This document shows positions 35,237 to 42,438 of a stretch of 64,000 bases of DNA, piece by piece; positions within the stretch are counted from its first letter, which is position 1, and each line of letters opens with the position of its first letter. The notes under the pieces are model-generated. The model had not been told where the DNA came from. It did not search any database and was given only the letters and a program-made list of their open reading frames with translations. Source of the DNA: Pseudonocardia sp. DSM 110487. Its GTDB lineage: Bacteria; Actinomycetota; Actinomycetes; Mycobacteriales; Pseudonocardiaceae. The position numbers and the translations under genes are program-made. The stretch is from contig NZ_CP080521.1 of the NCBI RefSeq assembly GCF_019468565.1, positions 4,092,001 through 4,156,000 on the forward strand, given 5' to 3'.

Positions 35237-36846
35237 CTCGTCTCCCCTTGTCGTACGGTGGCCGGGTCCCGGAGTGAGGGCAGCCCGAGTCGTGCGCGCA
35301 GCGCGGGGTTGCCCACGGCGGCGGCCAGGTGAGCGGTGACGACGGTGCGCGGCGCGCGCTCCGCCGGACCGGCGAGGCGCGCCTGCAGCACCGTGGTGGC
35401 GAGCTCCGGTCCGAACTGGTGCCAGTCGACGGTCTCGTCGACCGCGTCGGCGCCGAAGGCCTCCGCGACCAGCGTCTCGACCGCGCCGGCCCCGGGGGGT
35501 TCGACGGACTCCCGCCCGGAGCCGAGGTCAAGGGCGGCGCCCAGCAGCGCGCGGGCGTCCACGATGCCGGCGCCCATCGCCGATGAGTCCCAGCCCGGCG
35601 GTCGTTGCGCGGTGGCCTGCAGCAGGCGCCGGAACATCGTCTGCAGCGTCTCCCCGCGGGCGCGGGCGGCCGCGACGAGTGCGGCGCGTCCGTGGTGGGC
35701 GAGCCAGAGCGCGGCGACGCCCGCGACCATCGCGACGGCGAAGCTCGTGCCCTGGCCCTGGCCGACCGCAGGCAAGCCGATCCGGGCCCGGACGACGTTC
35801 TCGGCGGGCGCGGACACGTCGACGGCGGCGCCGCGGCAGCTGCCGCGCCACTGCTCGCCCCTGATGTTCGTGCCGGCCACGGCGATGCAGTCGTCGTACC
35901 GCGCGGGCCATACGACGGTCCGGACGCAGTTGCCCGCCGCCGCCAGCACGATCACGTCGGCCTCGACGGCCCGGCGCAACGCGCGGTGCAGCGAGAAGGA
36001 CGGGATGCCGCCGAGGCTCATCGTGATGACGTGGGCGCCCGAGGCCACCGCCCAGTCGATCGCCTGGGCCACCGACACCTGCGTGATCCGGATCACGCTC
36101 TCGACCGCCCTGATCGGCATGTGCCGGGCCAGCGGGGCCGTCCCGGCCATGACGAGCGACTCCGGGGATACCAGGACGCTGGCCGTGCCCGTGCCGTGCC
36201 CCTCGTTGCCCCCGGTGAGCGGATCGGTCGGGTCGTCGTCGCTGTCGATGATGTCCCGGCCCGGCGCGACGGCCACGCCGGCCAGCTCCGGATGAACGGT
36301 CACCCCGGTGTCGGGCTGGGCGACGACGACGCCCGCGCCGCGGCCGGGTCGCTGCTGCGCCTGCGAGAACCCCCATGCGTCCGGCACCCGCATCGCCCGC
36401 AGCGCCCACCGCGGGTCGGCCTCGATGGCCGGTTCCTCCGGTGCGAAACACCCGGGCGGGAAGCCGCCGACGGACTCCCGGCCCGCGCCGCCCGCTTCCT
36501 CCTTCTCCGGGAAGAACGCCGTCGGGAGGTCGGGCTCGGCGGCCGCGAGGTCGAACTCCGCGCGGAGCTCGTGCGCGGCGACGAAGGCGGCCGTCGGGTC
36601 GTCCGCGAGGACCCGTCCCGGGAACGTGGCCACCAGCACGTCCGGGTCGAGCTCCGACAGCGGCTCGACCGTGACGTCGAGCTCGTCGAGCCCCGCGAGA
36701 GCGGCGCGCACGCGCTCGGCCTGCTTCGCCGGGTCCTGGCCGGGACGAAGCTCCAGCGCGAACCGCGCGGGTGCCGGTGCGCCGTCCGGGCGGACGTGGG
36801 TGGCCGTGACGATCGCGTCGCGGGCCGTTGAATGCGGGTCTGCCAT
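35233..36846 (-). CDS. Subtilisin-like serine protease (S8), without signal peptide
   Basis: 537 residues. An N-terminal propeptide-like region (about 1-150) is followed by the catalytic domain with Asp179 in VVAQPDTGV, His217 in NEGHGTGTAS, the oxyanion Asn in LAAAGN and Ser368 in GTSFAVAMVAGVAALW. A helical C-terminal extension of about 120 residues has no recognised motif. The start carries GGAGGAG five bases upstream. The sequence begins MADPHSTARDAIVTATHV with no hydrophobic segment, so unlike most subtilases it is not exported by Sec. It overlaps the endonuclease gene and lies 18 bases after the M4 gene. Confidence 0.9.
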   Translation of the reverse strand: MADPHSTARDAIVTATHVRPDGAPAPARFALELRPGQDPAKQAERVRAALAGLDELDVTVEPLSELDPDVLVATFPGRVLADDPTAAFVAAHELRAEFDLAAAEPDLPTAFFPEKEEAGGAGRESVGGFPPGCFAPEEPAIEADPRWALRAMRVPDAWGFSQAQQRPGRGAGVVVAQPDTGVTVHPELAGVAVAPGRDIIDSDDDPTDPLTGGNEGHGTGTASVLVSPESLVMAGTAPLARHMPIRAVESVIRITQVSVAQAIDWAVASGAHVITMSLGGIPSFSLHRALRRAVEADVIVLAAAGNCVRTVVWPARYDDCIAVAGTNIRGEQWRGSCRGAAVDVSAPAENVVRARIGLPAVGQGQGTSFAVAMVAGVAALWLAHHGRAALVAAARARGETLQTMFRRLLQATAQRPPGWDSSAMGAGIVDARALLGAALDLGSGRESVEPPGAGAVETLVAEAFGADAVDETVDWHQFGPELATTVLQARLAGPAERAPRTVVTAHLAAAVGNPALRARLGLPSLRDPATVRQGETR

Positions 36847-36864
36847 CGGGTCTCCTCCGGTCGA

Positions 36865-38607
36865 TCAGCCGATGCCGGCTCGCCCGTAGGCGTCCCGGAT
36901 CGCGTCGATCTTCACCTGGCGGTTCCGGTCGCCGCCGAAGTAGGACTGCGCGACGTCCACGACCGCCTGCAGGGCGTCGGTGAACGTGGCGAGCTGGGTC
37001 AGCCGGGTCATGCCCAGGTAGGTCAGCAACGCCACGTCCTCGACGGTGAACACGCGCTGCCCGTTCCTGCTGGTGGTCAGCAGGTTGTGCACGGCCTTGT
37101 TGTGGATGTTGCTGTTGACGTGGACCCAGCCCTGGTCGTTGAGGTCGTTCGGGCGTTCCCCCGGCCGCAGGCGCCGGAAGTCGTCCATGTGTTCGGGGTC
37201 CCCGAGCCGGGCGGGGTTCGCGAAGTCCCGCAGCGGCCGGTTGCCGCGATCGAGGCCGGAGCCGATCTCCCAGTTCCACGTCGCCACGTCCTTGGGGTCG
37301 GGCGCCGTGTACCAGTTGTTGATGATCACCCCGGCGACGTCGGCGAAGGACTCGTTGAGCGCTCCCGACTGGGTCGCGTACACCAGGTTCGACGTGGTCT
37401 CGATGACCCCGTGCGTCAGCTCGTGGGCGATGACGTCCAGGTACTGGGACAGGCTGACGAGCCGGCCTGCCCGCATGACCTGCCCGTACCACATCTTCTT
37501 GTCCCACCAGAACGCGTTGAGCAGGCTCGGTGGGGCCTGCATGCTCGCCGCCGTCGTGTTGACCTGGGAGACGAGCACCATGCCCTGGTCGTCGATGCCG
37601 TTGCGCTGCAGCACGAGCTTGTAGAAGTCGTAGACCCGGGTGGCGTTGACATGGGCGGACACCGCCGCGCGGTTGACCGTCCCGTAGTCGCTCGTCTCCG
37701 CCTCGACCGGCGGCTCGGGCACCGGCGGGTTGGAGTCGATGTCGGAGAACCGCAGGTCGTAGGTGCGGATCGACCGGCGCGCGTCGGCGAGCCTGCACCG
37801 GGTGCCGCCCGCGGCCGCCAGCTCCCCGAGGAACGTCTGCTGGGTCTCCGTCTCGTCGATCCCCGTGCACCGGGCCGGCACGGGGCCTGCGGTGGGGACG
37901 GCGCTGAAGTGGAAGAGGATCGTGCCGTCGTGGGCGTCCACGAGGTAGGTGACACTCGGCGGCACCGGCCGCCTGCCGAGGCCGTGACCCGAACGCTCGC
38001 CGGGGGTCTCGTCCGCGCTCACGGGTGGCGCGGCGGGCAGGCCGGGCAGGAGCCACGCCAGGTGCCATGCCTGGGCTTCTTCGTCCTTGTAGAACGTCAG
38101 CCGCCCGGCGACGGCCGCCTCGGCGGCGATGGTCGTGCCGGTGTACTCCTCCACCCGCCGCACCGCGTCGGCGCGGGTGAGCGACTCGACGGCGTCGACC
38201 CCGGTGACCGCGTCGAGCTGGGCGTTCACGCTGACGAGGTCGCGCGCGGAGGTGAGCTCGACGACCGCGCTCGCCCCGAAGACCGGGATCGTCCGGTGCG
38301 TCTGCGCGAACCGCACCTGCCGGGTCCCGAGTGGCCGGAGGTCCTGCTCGCCCTCGACGACGAGTCCGGGCACGCGTTCCGGGAGTTCAGGTTCGACCAC
38401 GGACCGCAGGGCGGGGCGCTCGTCCTGGCGGAGCAGCTCGTCGAGGTAGTACCGGGCCGCGGCCTCGTCGCTCGTGAAGGACAGCGCGGTGGCCGGGTCC
38501 GGGCCGCCGGGAACCTCCGCCCCGAAGCTCTCCGGCGAGCGGCCCTCGACGTCGCCGGTGCCCGCCTCGTCGGCCACGTGGTAGCGGAAGGTCTCCAGTG
38601 CTGACAT
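36865..38607 (-). CDS. Thermolysin-like M4 metallopeptidase, without signal peptide
   Basis: 580 residues. An FTP-type propeptide (about 85-200: VRFAQTHRTIPVFGASAVVE) precedes the peptidase domain. Zinc ligands are His395 and His399 in VIAHELTHGVIE and Glu419 in ALNESFADVAG. The proton donor His496 stands in GWVHVNSNIHNKAV, all standard for family M4. No N-terminal hydrophobic segment is present, so the protein should stay in the cytoplasm as a proenzyme, unusual for M4. It is the first gene of the six-gene operon; the 163 bases upstream contain no clear promoter, and hairpin repeats lie beyond. Confidence 0.92.
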   Translation of the reverse strand: MSALETFRYHVADEAGTGDVEGRSPESFGAEVPGGPDPATALSFTSDEAAARYYLDELLRQDERPALRSVVEPELPERVPGLVVEGEQDLRPLGTRQVRFAQTHRTIPVFGASAVVELTSARDLVSVNAQLDAVTGVDAVESLTRADAVRRVEEYTGTTIAAEAAVAGRLTFYKDEEAQAWHLAWLLPGLPAAPPVSADETPGERSGHGLGRRPVPPSVTYLVDAHDGTILFHFSAVPTAGPVPARCTGIDETETQQTFLGELAAAGGTRCRLADARRSIRTYDLRFSDIDSNPPVPEPPVEAETSDYGTVNRAAVSAHVNATRVYDFYKLVLQRNGIDDQGMVLVSQVNTTAASMQAPPSLLNAFWWDKKMWYGQVMRAGRLVSLSQYLDVIAHELTHGVIETTSNLVYATQSGALNESFADVAGVIINNWYTAPDPKDVATWNWEIGSGLDRGNRPLRDFANPARLGDPEHMDDFRRLRPGERPNDLNDQGWVHVNSNIHNKAVHNLLTTSRNGQRVFTVEDVALLTYLGMTRLTQLATFTDALQAVVDVAQSYFGGDRNRQVKIDAIRDAYGRAGIG

Positions 38608-38770
38608 CGGCCCGATCCCCTCTCATCGCCGGCTTGCGATTCGAAGAGGAGGCGATCTTGCGGCTGATACCGAATGTCCCGGCGGCGTGACGCGGCTGTG
38701 ACGGTAGAGGTCCCACCGCCACGGGTGTGTCGGCGCTGTTGCCGGGTCCCGTTTTGCCGGTGGCCGCGCC

Positions 38771-38894
38771 CATGATCCGCAGTATCGGTTGCTCATGGTT
38801 GTGCCGGCAGCCATGAGCAACCTATATTCGCGATCTTCGCTCCATGATCCGGAGTTTCGGGTGCTCATGGTTGTGCGGGCAGCCGTGGACAACC
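38771..38894. repeat. Two tandem hairpin repeats upstream of the protease operon
   Basis: Two copies of a 52-base unit (38771-38822 and 38843-38894, period 72) each begin CATGATCC and hold an inverted repeat. Copy 1 has a perfect 12-bp stem (GGTTGCTCATGG with its complement, 12-base loop); copy 2 is imperfect. Nothing else is seen in 38608-38770. They resemble REP-type palindromes or paired operator sites. Confidence 0.75.
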
Positions 38895-39002
38895 GCTAGT
38901 TCGGATCATGCCCGCCGCCGGTCGAGCGGCTGAGCGGCCGGGGGCGGGTCAGGGCGCGATCGTGTCGATCCATCGGGGTCGCGTCTGGTCGGGCCCCTGC
39001 CG

Positions 39003-39623
39003 GTGGGCGCGCCGTTCCCGGCCCGGGCCCTCTGGCGTCCGCCCCGTGATCCGGGTCTCGCGCGTGTTCCCGCCGGTTCACGTCGACCCCGTCGCCTTGC
39101 GGGTGGCTGGGTTGGGTGCACTACCGGACCCTGGGGTTGCGTGGGCGGCCGTCCCCGACCGGGGGGCACGCCCGTTCTCGACGAGACCGCCGCGGCTTGG
39201 GTGCCACGCAACCGGCTGTGGTCCCGACCCTCCACACCCCAGGCCTCTCCCGGATGATCGAGGCGAGACCAACCTCTGGGGCTGGGCCGCGGGCAGGTCC
39301 ATGATCAGCAGGCACGGGACACCAGCCGCACGGGTGCCGCCCAGGTCCCGATCCCGCTGATCACGCCCCAGGTTCCCGGGGCGGCCACCGGGCGAGAACG
39401 GGACCACAGCCAGTCAAGTGGCACCCGACGGCGGTGGTCTCGTCCGGAACGGGCGTGCCCCCGCGTCGGGGACGGCCGCCCGAGCAACCACATGATCCGG
39501 TAATGCACCCCACCCAGCCACCCCCAGAAGGCGACAGGGTCGAGGTGAACCGGCGGGAACACGACGGCGGCCGGGGTTGGTGGGCGAGCGCCGGGTGGCC
39601 CGGGCGGGGAACGGCGCGCCCAC
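39003..39623. repeat. Long imperfect inverted repeat (about 224-bp arms)
   Basis: Left arm 39003-39226 and right arm 39399-39623 are reverse-complement homologues with a 172-base spacer. Exact shared blocks include 17 bases at the outer ends (GTGGGCGCGCCGTTCCC at 39003) and 19 bases CGTGTTCCCGCCGGTTCAC at 39063-39081, complementary to 39545-39563. Arms have nearly equal length but carry many point differences. No transposase is present. Frames through the arms give related Arg/Pro-rich peptides only as a by-product of the repeat, so I call no gene here. Confidence 0.75.
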
Positions 39624-39973
39624 GAAAGCGTCCGGCACCCGGCCGCACCCCGGGGGCGCGTTCCGCGGAACGCGCCGCGGCCCAGGCGGTGATCAGCGGT
39701 TCGGCGCGAAACCCGACGCCCCACGTCGGGAAAGGCGCCGGTCTGATGATCACAGGCTGATGCCGGGTCGGCCCGGGCCCCGTGCCGCCCGGCGCGCTCG
39801 CTCTCGGCTGGCGCGCCCGGTCGACGGGGTGGCTGGCCGGAGACGGGGTGCGTCTACCGGCACGGGTTGCGTCCTCTACCGAGGACTGGCCCGGCGCGAC
39901 CTCGGAGTGGATCCGTCACCGGAGCTGACTGCGGTGGTCAGCGTGGCAGGCGGCCTCACGACCAGCGTCACGC
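39624..39973. other. Non-coding stretch between repeat and siderophore-binding gene
   Basis: About 350 bases of GC-rich sequence in which I see no gene with credible protein character, RNA gene or strong hairpin. It lies downstream of the minus-strand siderophore-binding gene and should hold that gene's terminator, but no clear stem was found. Confidence 0.5.
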
Positions 39974-40960
39974 TCAGGCGTTGGACAGGTCGGCGACCGG
40001 CTTTCCGTTGACGGCGTTCGCCAGCTGCGGCACGAGCTGGTCCAGCGCATACAGCAGTGCATTCGGCCCGCTGTAGGACAGCGCTCCACTCAGGTTGGAG
40101 TCGAACGTGGTGTAGAGGGTGCGGTCGCTCTGCACGACGCCAAGCCGGGCGAATACGGGCGAGGCCATCATCTGTTCCTTGGTGGCGCCGTTGACGAACA
40201 ACACATCGCGGTCCATCAGCGCGAGCTGCTCCTCGCTGAGGTCACCGGTGTGGTCCTGGGCGTCGAATCCGAGCGCGTCGAACAGGGTGCGCCGCGGATC
40301 ACCCTTGCCGATGAGGTAGTGGCCGCCGTTCTCCGGGCCGAAGTCCTCGACGAGTACCTTGCCCGCGAACGCCGGGTTCGCTGCCTTGGCCTCGTCGATC
40401 TTTGCGTTCACCTGGTCGACGAGGGTCTGCGCCTCCGCGTCCTTGCCCAGCGCCCTGCCGGTGAGCTGCAGCTGGACGTTCCACGGAGTCTCTTCGTCCG
40501 GGTACTCGGCGGACTGGATCACCGTCGGCGCGATCTGCGACAGCCGATCGTAGGTGGGCCGGTCGATCGTCTCGTAGACGGCGAAGATCACATCGGGCCT
40601 CGCGGCGGCGACCGCCTCGTAGTCGATGCCGTCGCCGCCCATTGTGGCGACGCCCTTCCCTCCGGTCGCCTCCTGGACCCATGGGTAGTTGTTGTACTGG
40701 TCGAACCACGCCCGGGTCACGATCGGGACGATGCCGAGCGCCAGCACGAAGTCCTGGTCGTTCCAGCCGACGGTGGCGACGCGAGCGGGGTTCTTCGGCA
40801 CCTTCGTCTCGCCGAACTTGTGCGAGATGGAGACCGTTTCGTCCACGGGGCCCGTGGCCGGGGCGGAGCTGCAGCCGGCCACCAGTCCGATGGCGACCAG
40901 GAATGCGATGAGCGCGGCCAATCGGACACCGCGGGCTCCACCCTTGTGACTCGGTTGCAT
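39974..40960 (-). CDS. Ferric-siderophore ABC transporter substrate-binding lipoprotein
   Basis: 328 residues from ATG 40960, with GAAGGGG five bases upstream; a GTG at 40966 would add two residues. The signal peptide ends in a lipobox (IGLVAGC, Cys30). The mature protein has the type III (FhuD/FepB-like) binding fold pattern: KVPKNPARVATVGWNDQDFV, GIDYEAVAAARPDVIFAVYE, TLFDALGFDAQ and the long linking helix between lobes. It would bind the iron complex of the siderophore made by the divergent NRPS operon. An iron box lies 19 bases upstream of the start. No permease or ATPase gene for it is in view. Confidence 0.92.
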   Translation of the reverse strand: MQPSHKGGARGVRLAALIAFLVAIGLVAGCSSAPATGPVDETVSISHKFGETKVPKNPARVATVGWNDQDFVLALGIVPIVTRAWFDQYNNYPWVQEATGGKGVATMGGDGIDYEAVAAARPDVIFAVYETIDRPTYDRLSQIAPTVIQSAEYPDEETPWNVQLQLTGRALGKDAEAQTLVDQVNAKIDEAKAANPAFAGKVLVEDFGPENGGHYLIGKGDPRRTLFDALGFDAQDHTGDLSEEQLALMDRDVLFVNGATKEQMMASPVFARLGVVQSDRTLYTTFDSNLSGALSYSGPNALLYALDQLVPQLANAVNGKPVADLSNA

Positions 40961-40978
40961 CAACACCCCTTCGAGAAG

Positions 40979-40997
40979 TTAGCTGAGGCTAGCATTA
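40979..40997. promoter_or_regulatory. DtxR/IdeR-type iron box for the siderophore-binding gene
   Basis: TTAGCTGAGGCTAGCATTA matches the IdeR consensus TTAGGTTAGGCTAACCTAA at 14 of 19 positions with the AGGCTA core intact. It sits immediately upstream of the minus-strand binding-protein start, where a bound repressor would block transcription in iron-replete cells. Confidence 0.75.
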
Positions 40998-41069
40998 CCC
41001 CGCGTGACGAGGTAAGGAGTCCGGAGGTGACCAGCGTCCCGGGCCGGTGATCGCTGCGGGGAGACGTGC

Positions 41070-41088
41070 TTAGGTTAGGCTTCGCTCA
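41070..41088. promoter_or_regulatory. DtxR/IdeR-type iron box for the siderophore operon
   Basis: TTAGGTTAGGCTTCGCTCA matches the IdeR consensus at 15 of 19 positions, with the first twelve bases perfect. It ends 18 bases before the hydroxylase start codon, so it should control the whole hydroxylase-exporter-NRPS operon. Confidence 0.8.
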
Positions 41089-41106
41089 GCTGGGGGAAAG
41101 GTGATC

Positions 41107-42432
41107 ATGTCGCTCGTCATGTCCGAGGGGGCACTGCCTCCGGGGATCGCAGGTCGGCACGGCGAGGGCGAGGAGCCCTTGGACATCGTCGGCGTCGGGT
41201 TCGGGCCGTCCAACCTCGGCCTCGCCATCGCGATCGAGGAGCACAACGCGGTCAGCCCACGGCCCGTGCGGGCCGAGTTCGTCGAGGCCAAGGAACGGTT
41301 CGGGTGGCACAGCGGAATGCTCCTCCCCGGCACCACGATGCAGATCTCGTTCCTGAAGGACCTGGCGACCCAGCGCAACGCGCGCAGCCGCTACAGCTTC
41401 GTGAACTACCTGGCCGAGCGGAACCGGCTCACCGAGTTCATCAACCACCAGACCTTCTTCCCGACCCGGCTCGAGTTCCACGACTACCTGTACTGGGCGG
41501 CGGAGTCGGTGTCCGCGCGGGTGCGGTACGGCAGCAGGGCGGTCGCCGTGCGTGACGCCGGCCGTTGGCTCGAGGTCGATGTGGACGGGCCCGACGGCCG
41601 GGTCGCCATGCGCGCCCGGAACGTCGTCCTCGCGGGAGGGCTGACGCCGCGGATGCCGAGCGGGGTCCAGCCCTCGGTCCGCCAGTTCCACAACCACAGG
41701 TTCCTCGACCACCTCGAGGAGCTCCCCGAGCCGCGCCACCAGCGGTTCGTGGTGGTCGGCGCGGGCCAGAGCGCCGCGGAGGTCACCGAGTACCTGCACG
41801 ACCGGTTCGGTGTGGCTGAGGTGCACGGCGTCTTCGCCCGCTACGGCTACAGCCCGGCCGACGACAGCCCGTTCGCGAACCGTGTCTTCGACCCCGCGGC
41901 CGTCGACGACTTCTTCGCCGCGGACCCCGCCGTGCGCAGGCAGCTGCTCGACTACCACCGGTCCACGAACTACTCGTGCGTCGACCTCGACCTGATCCAG
42001 AGCCTCTACCGGCGGGAGTACGCCGAGCGGGTTTCTGGTGAGCGGCGGCTCTTCCTGCACGGAGCGTCGAGCCTGCACGCCGCGAAGGAGGAGCCGGACG
42101 GCGTGCGCGTGGAGATCGTCCACCACCCGACGATGGCGGTGACGGCCTTCGAGTGCGACGCCGTCGTGTACGCAACAGGATTCGACCCGATGCCGCTGCG
42201 GGACATGCTGGCGGACGTCTGCGCCCCGGACCTCCTTGCCGACGAACCGCAGGTCACGCGGGACTATCGCTTGCAGGTCCCGCAGCGGCTCCCTGGCAAC
42301 ATCTACCTCCAGGGCGGCACGGAGCACACCCACGGCCTGACCTCGTCCTTGCTGTCGAACATCGCCGTGCGGTCGGCCGAGATCCTGCAGTCGATCACCG
42401 AGTCGCTGCAGCCGGCCGGGGATCCGGCGTAA
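41107..42432 (+). CDS. L-ornithine N5-monooxygenase
   Basis: 441-residue flavoenzyme that hydroxylates the side-chain amine of ornithine, the committed step of hydroxamate siderophores. FAD-binding motif DIVGVGFGPSNLGLAIA near residue 27; NADPH-binding motif FVVVGAGQSAAEV near 215; VVYATGFDP and the C-terminal HGLTSSLLSNIAVRS are the remaining family blocks. ATG 41107 is preferred over GTG 41101 because AAAGGTGATC fits the ribosome-binding site with five-base spacing. A lysine hydroxylase is the alternative, but the NRPS specificity codes for hydroxyornithine support ornithine. Only six bases separate it from the exporter gene. Confidence 0.93.
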   Translation: MSLVMSEGALPPGIAGRHGEGEEPLDIVGVGFGPSNLGLAIAIEEHNAVSPRPVRAEFVEAKERFGWHSGMLLPGTTMQISFLKDLATQRNARSRYSFVNYLAERNRLTEFINHQTFFPTRLEFHDYLYWAAESVSARVRYGSRAVAVRDAGRWLEVDVDGPDGRVAMRARNVVLAGGLTPRMPSGVQPSVRQFHNHRFLDHLEELPEPRHQRFVVVGAGQSAAEVTEYLHDRFGVAEVHGVFARYGYSPADDSPFANRVFDPAAVDDFFAADPAVRRQLLDYHRSTNYSCVDLDLIQSLYRREYAERVSGERRLFLHGASSLHAAKEEPDGVRVEIVHHPTMAVTAFECDAVVYATGFDPMPLRDMLADVCAPDLLADEPQVTRDYRLQVPQRLPGNIYLQGGTEHTHGLTSSLLSNIAVRSAEILQSITESLQPAGDPA

Positions 42433-42438
42433 CCACCG

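Noticed and set aside
38906..39753. Several 60-140 codon frames across the long inverted repeat that give similar peptides
   Set aside because: The similarity follows from the DNA repeat, and frames on both strands are equally open. No start, ribosome-binding site or domain supports a gene.
38608..39973. Possible CRISPR array because of repeated units
   Set aside because: Only two tandem copies and one inverted pair, no uniform spacers and no cas genes in the window.
39577..40011. 144-codon plus-strand frame between the inverted repeat and the siderophore-binding gene
   Set aside because: Arg/Pro-rich translation without domain character; it overlaps the repeat arm and the 3' end of a firmly supported gene.
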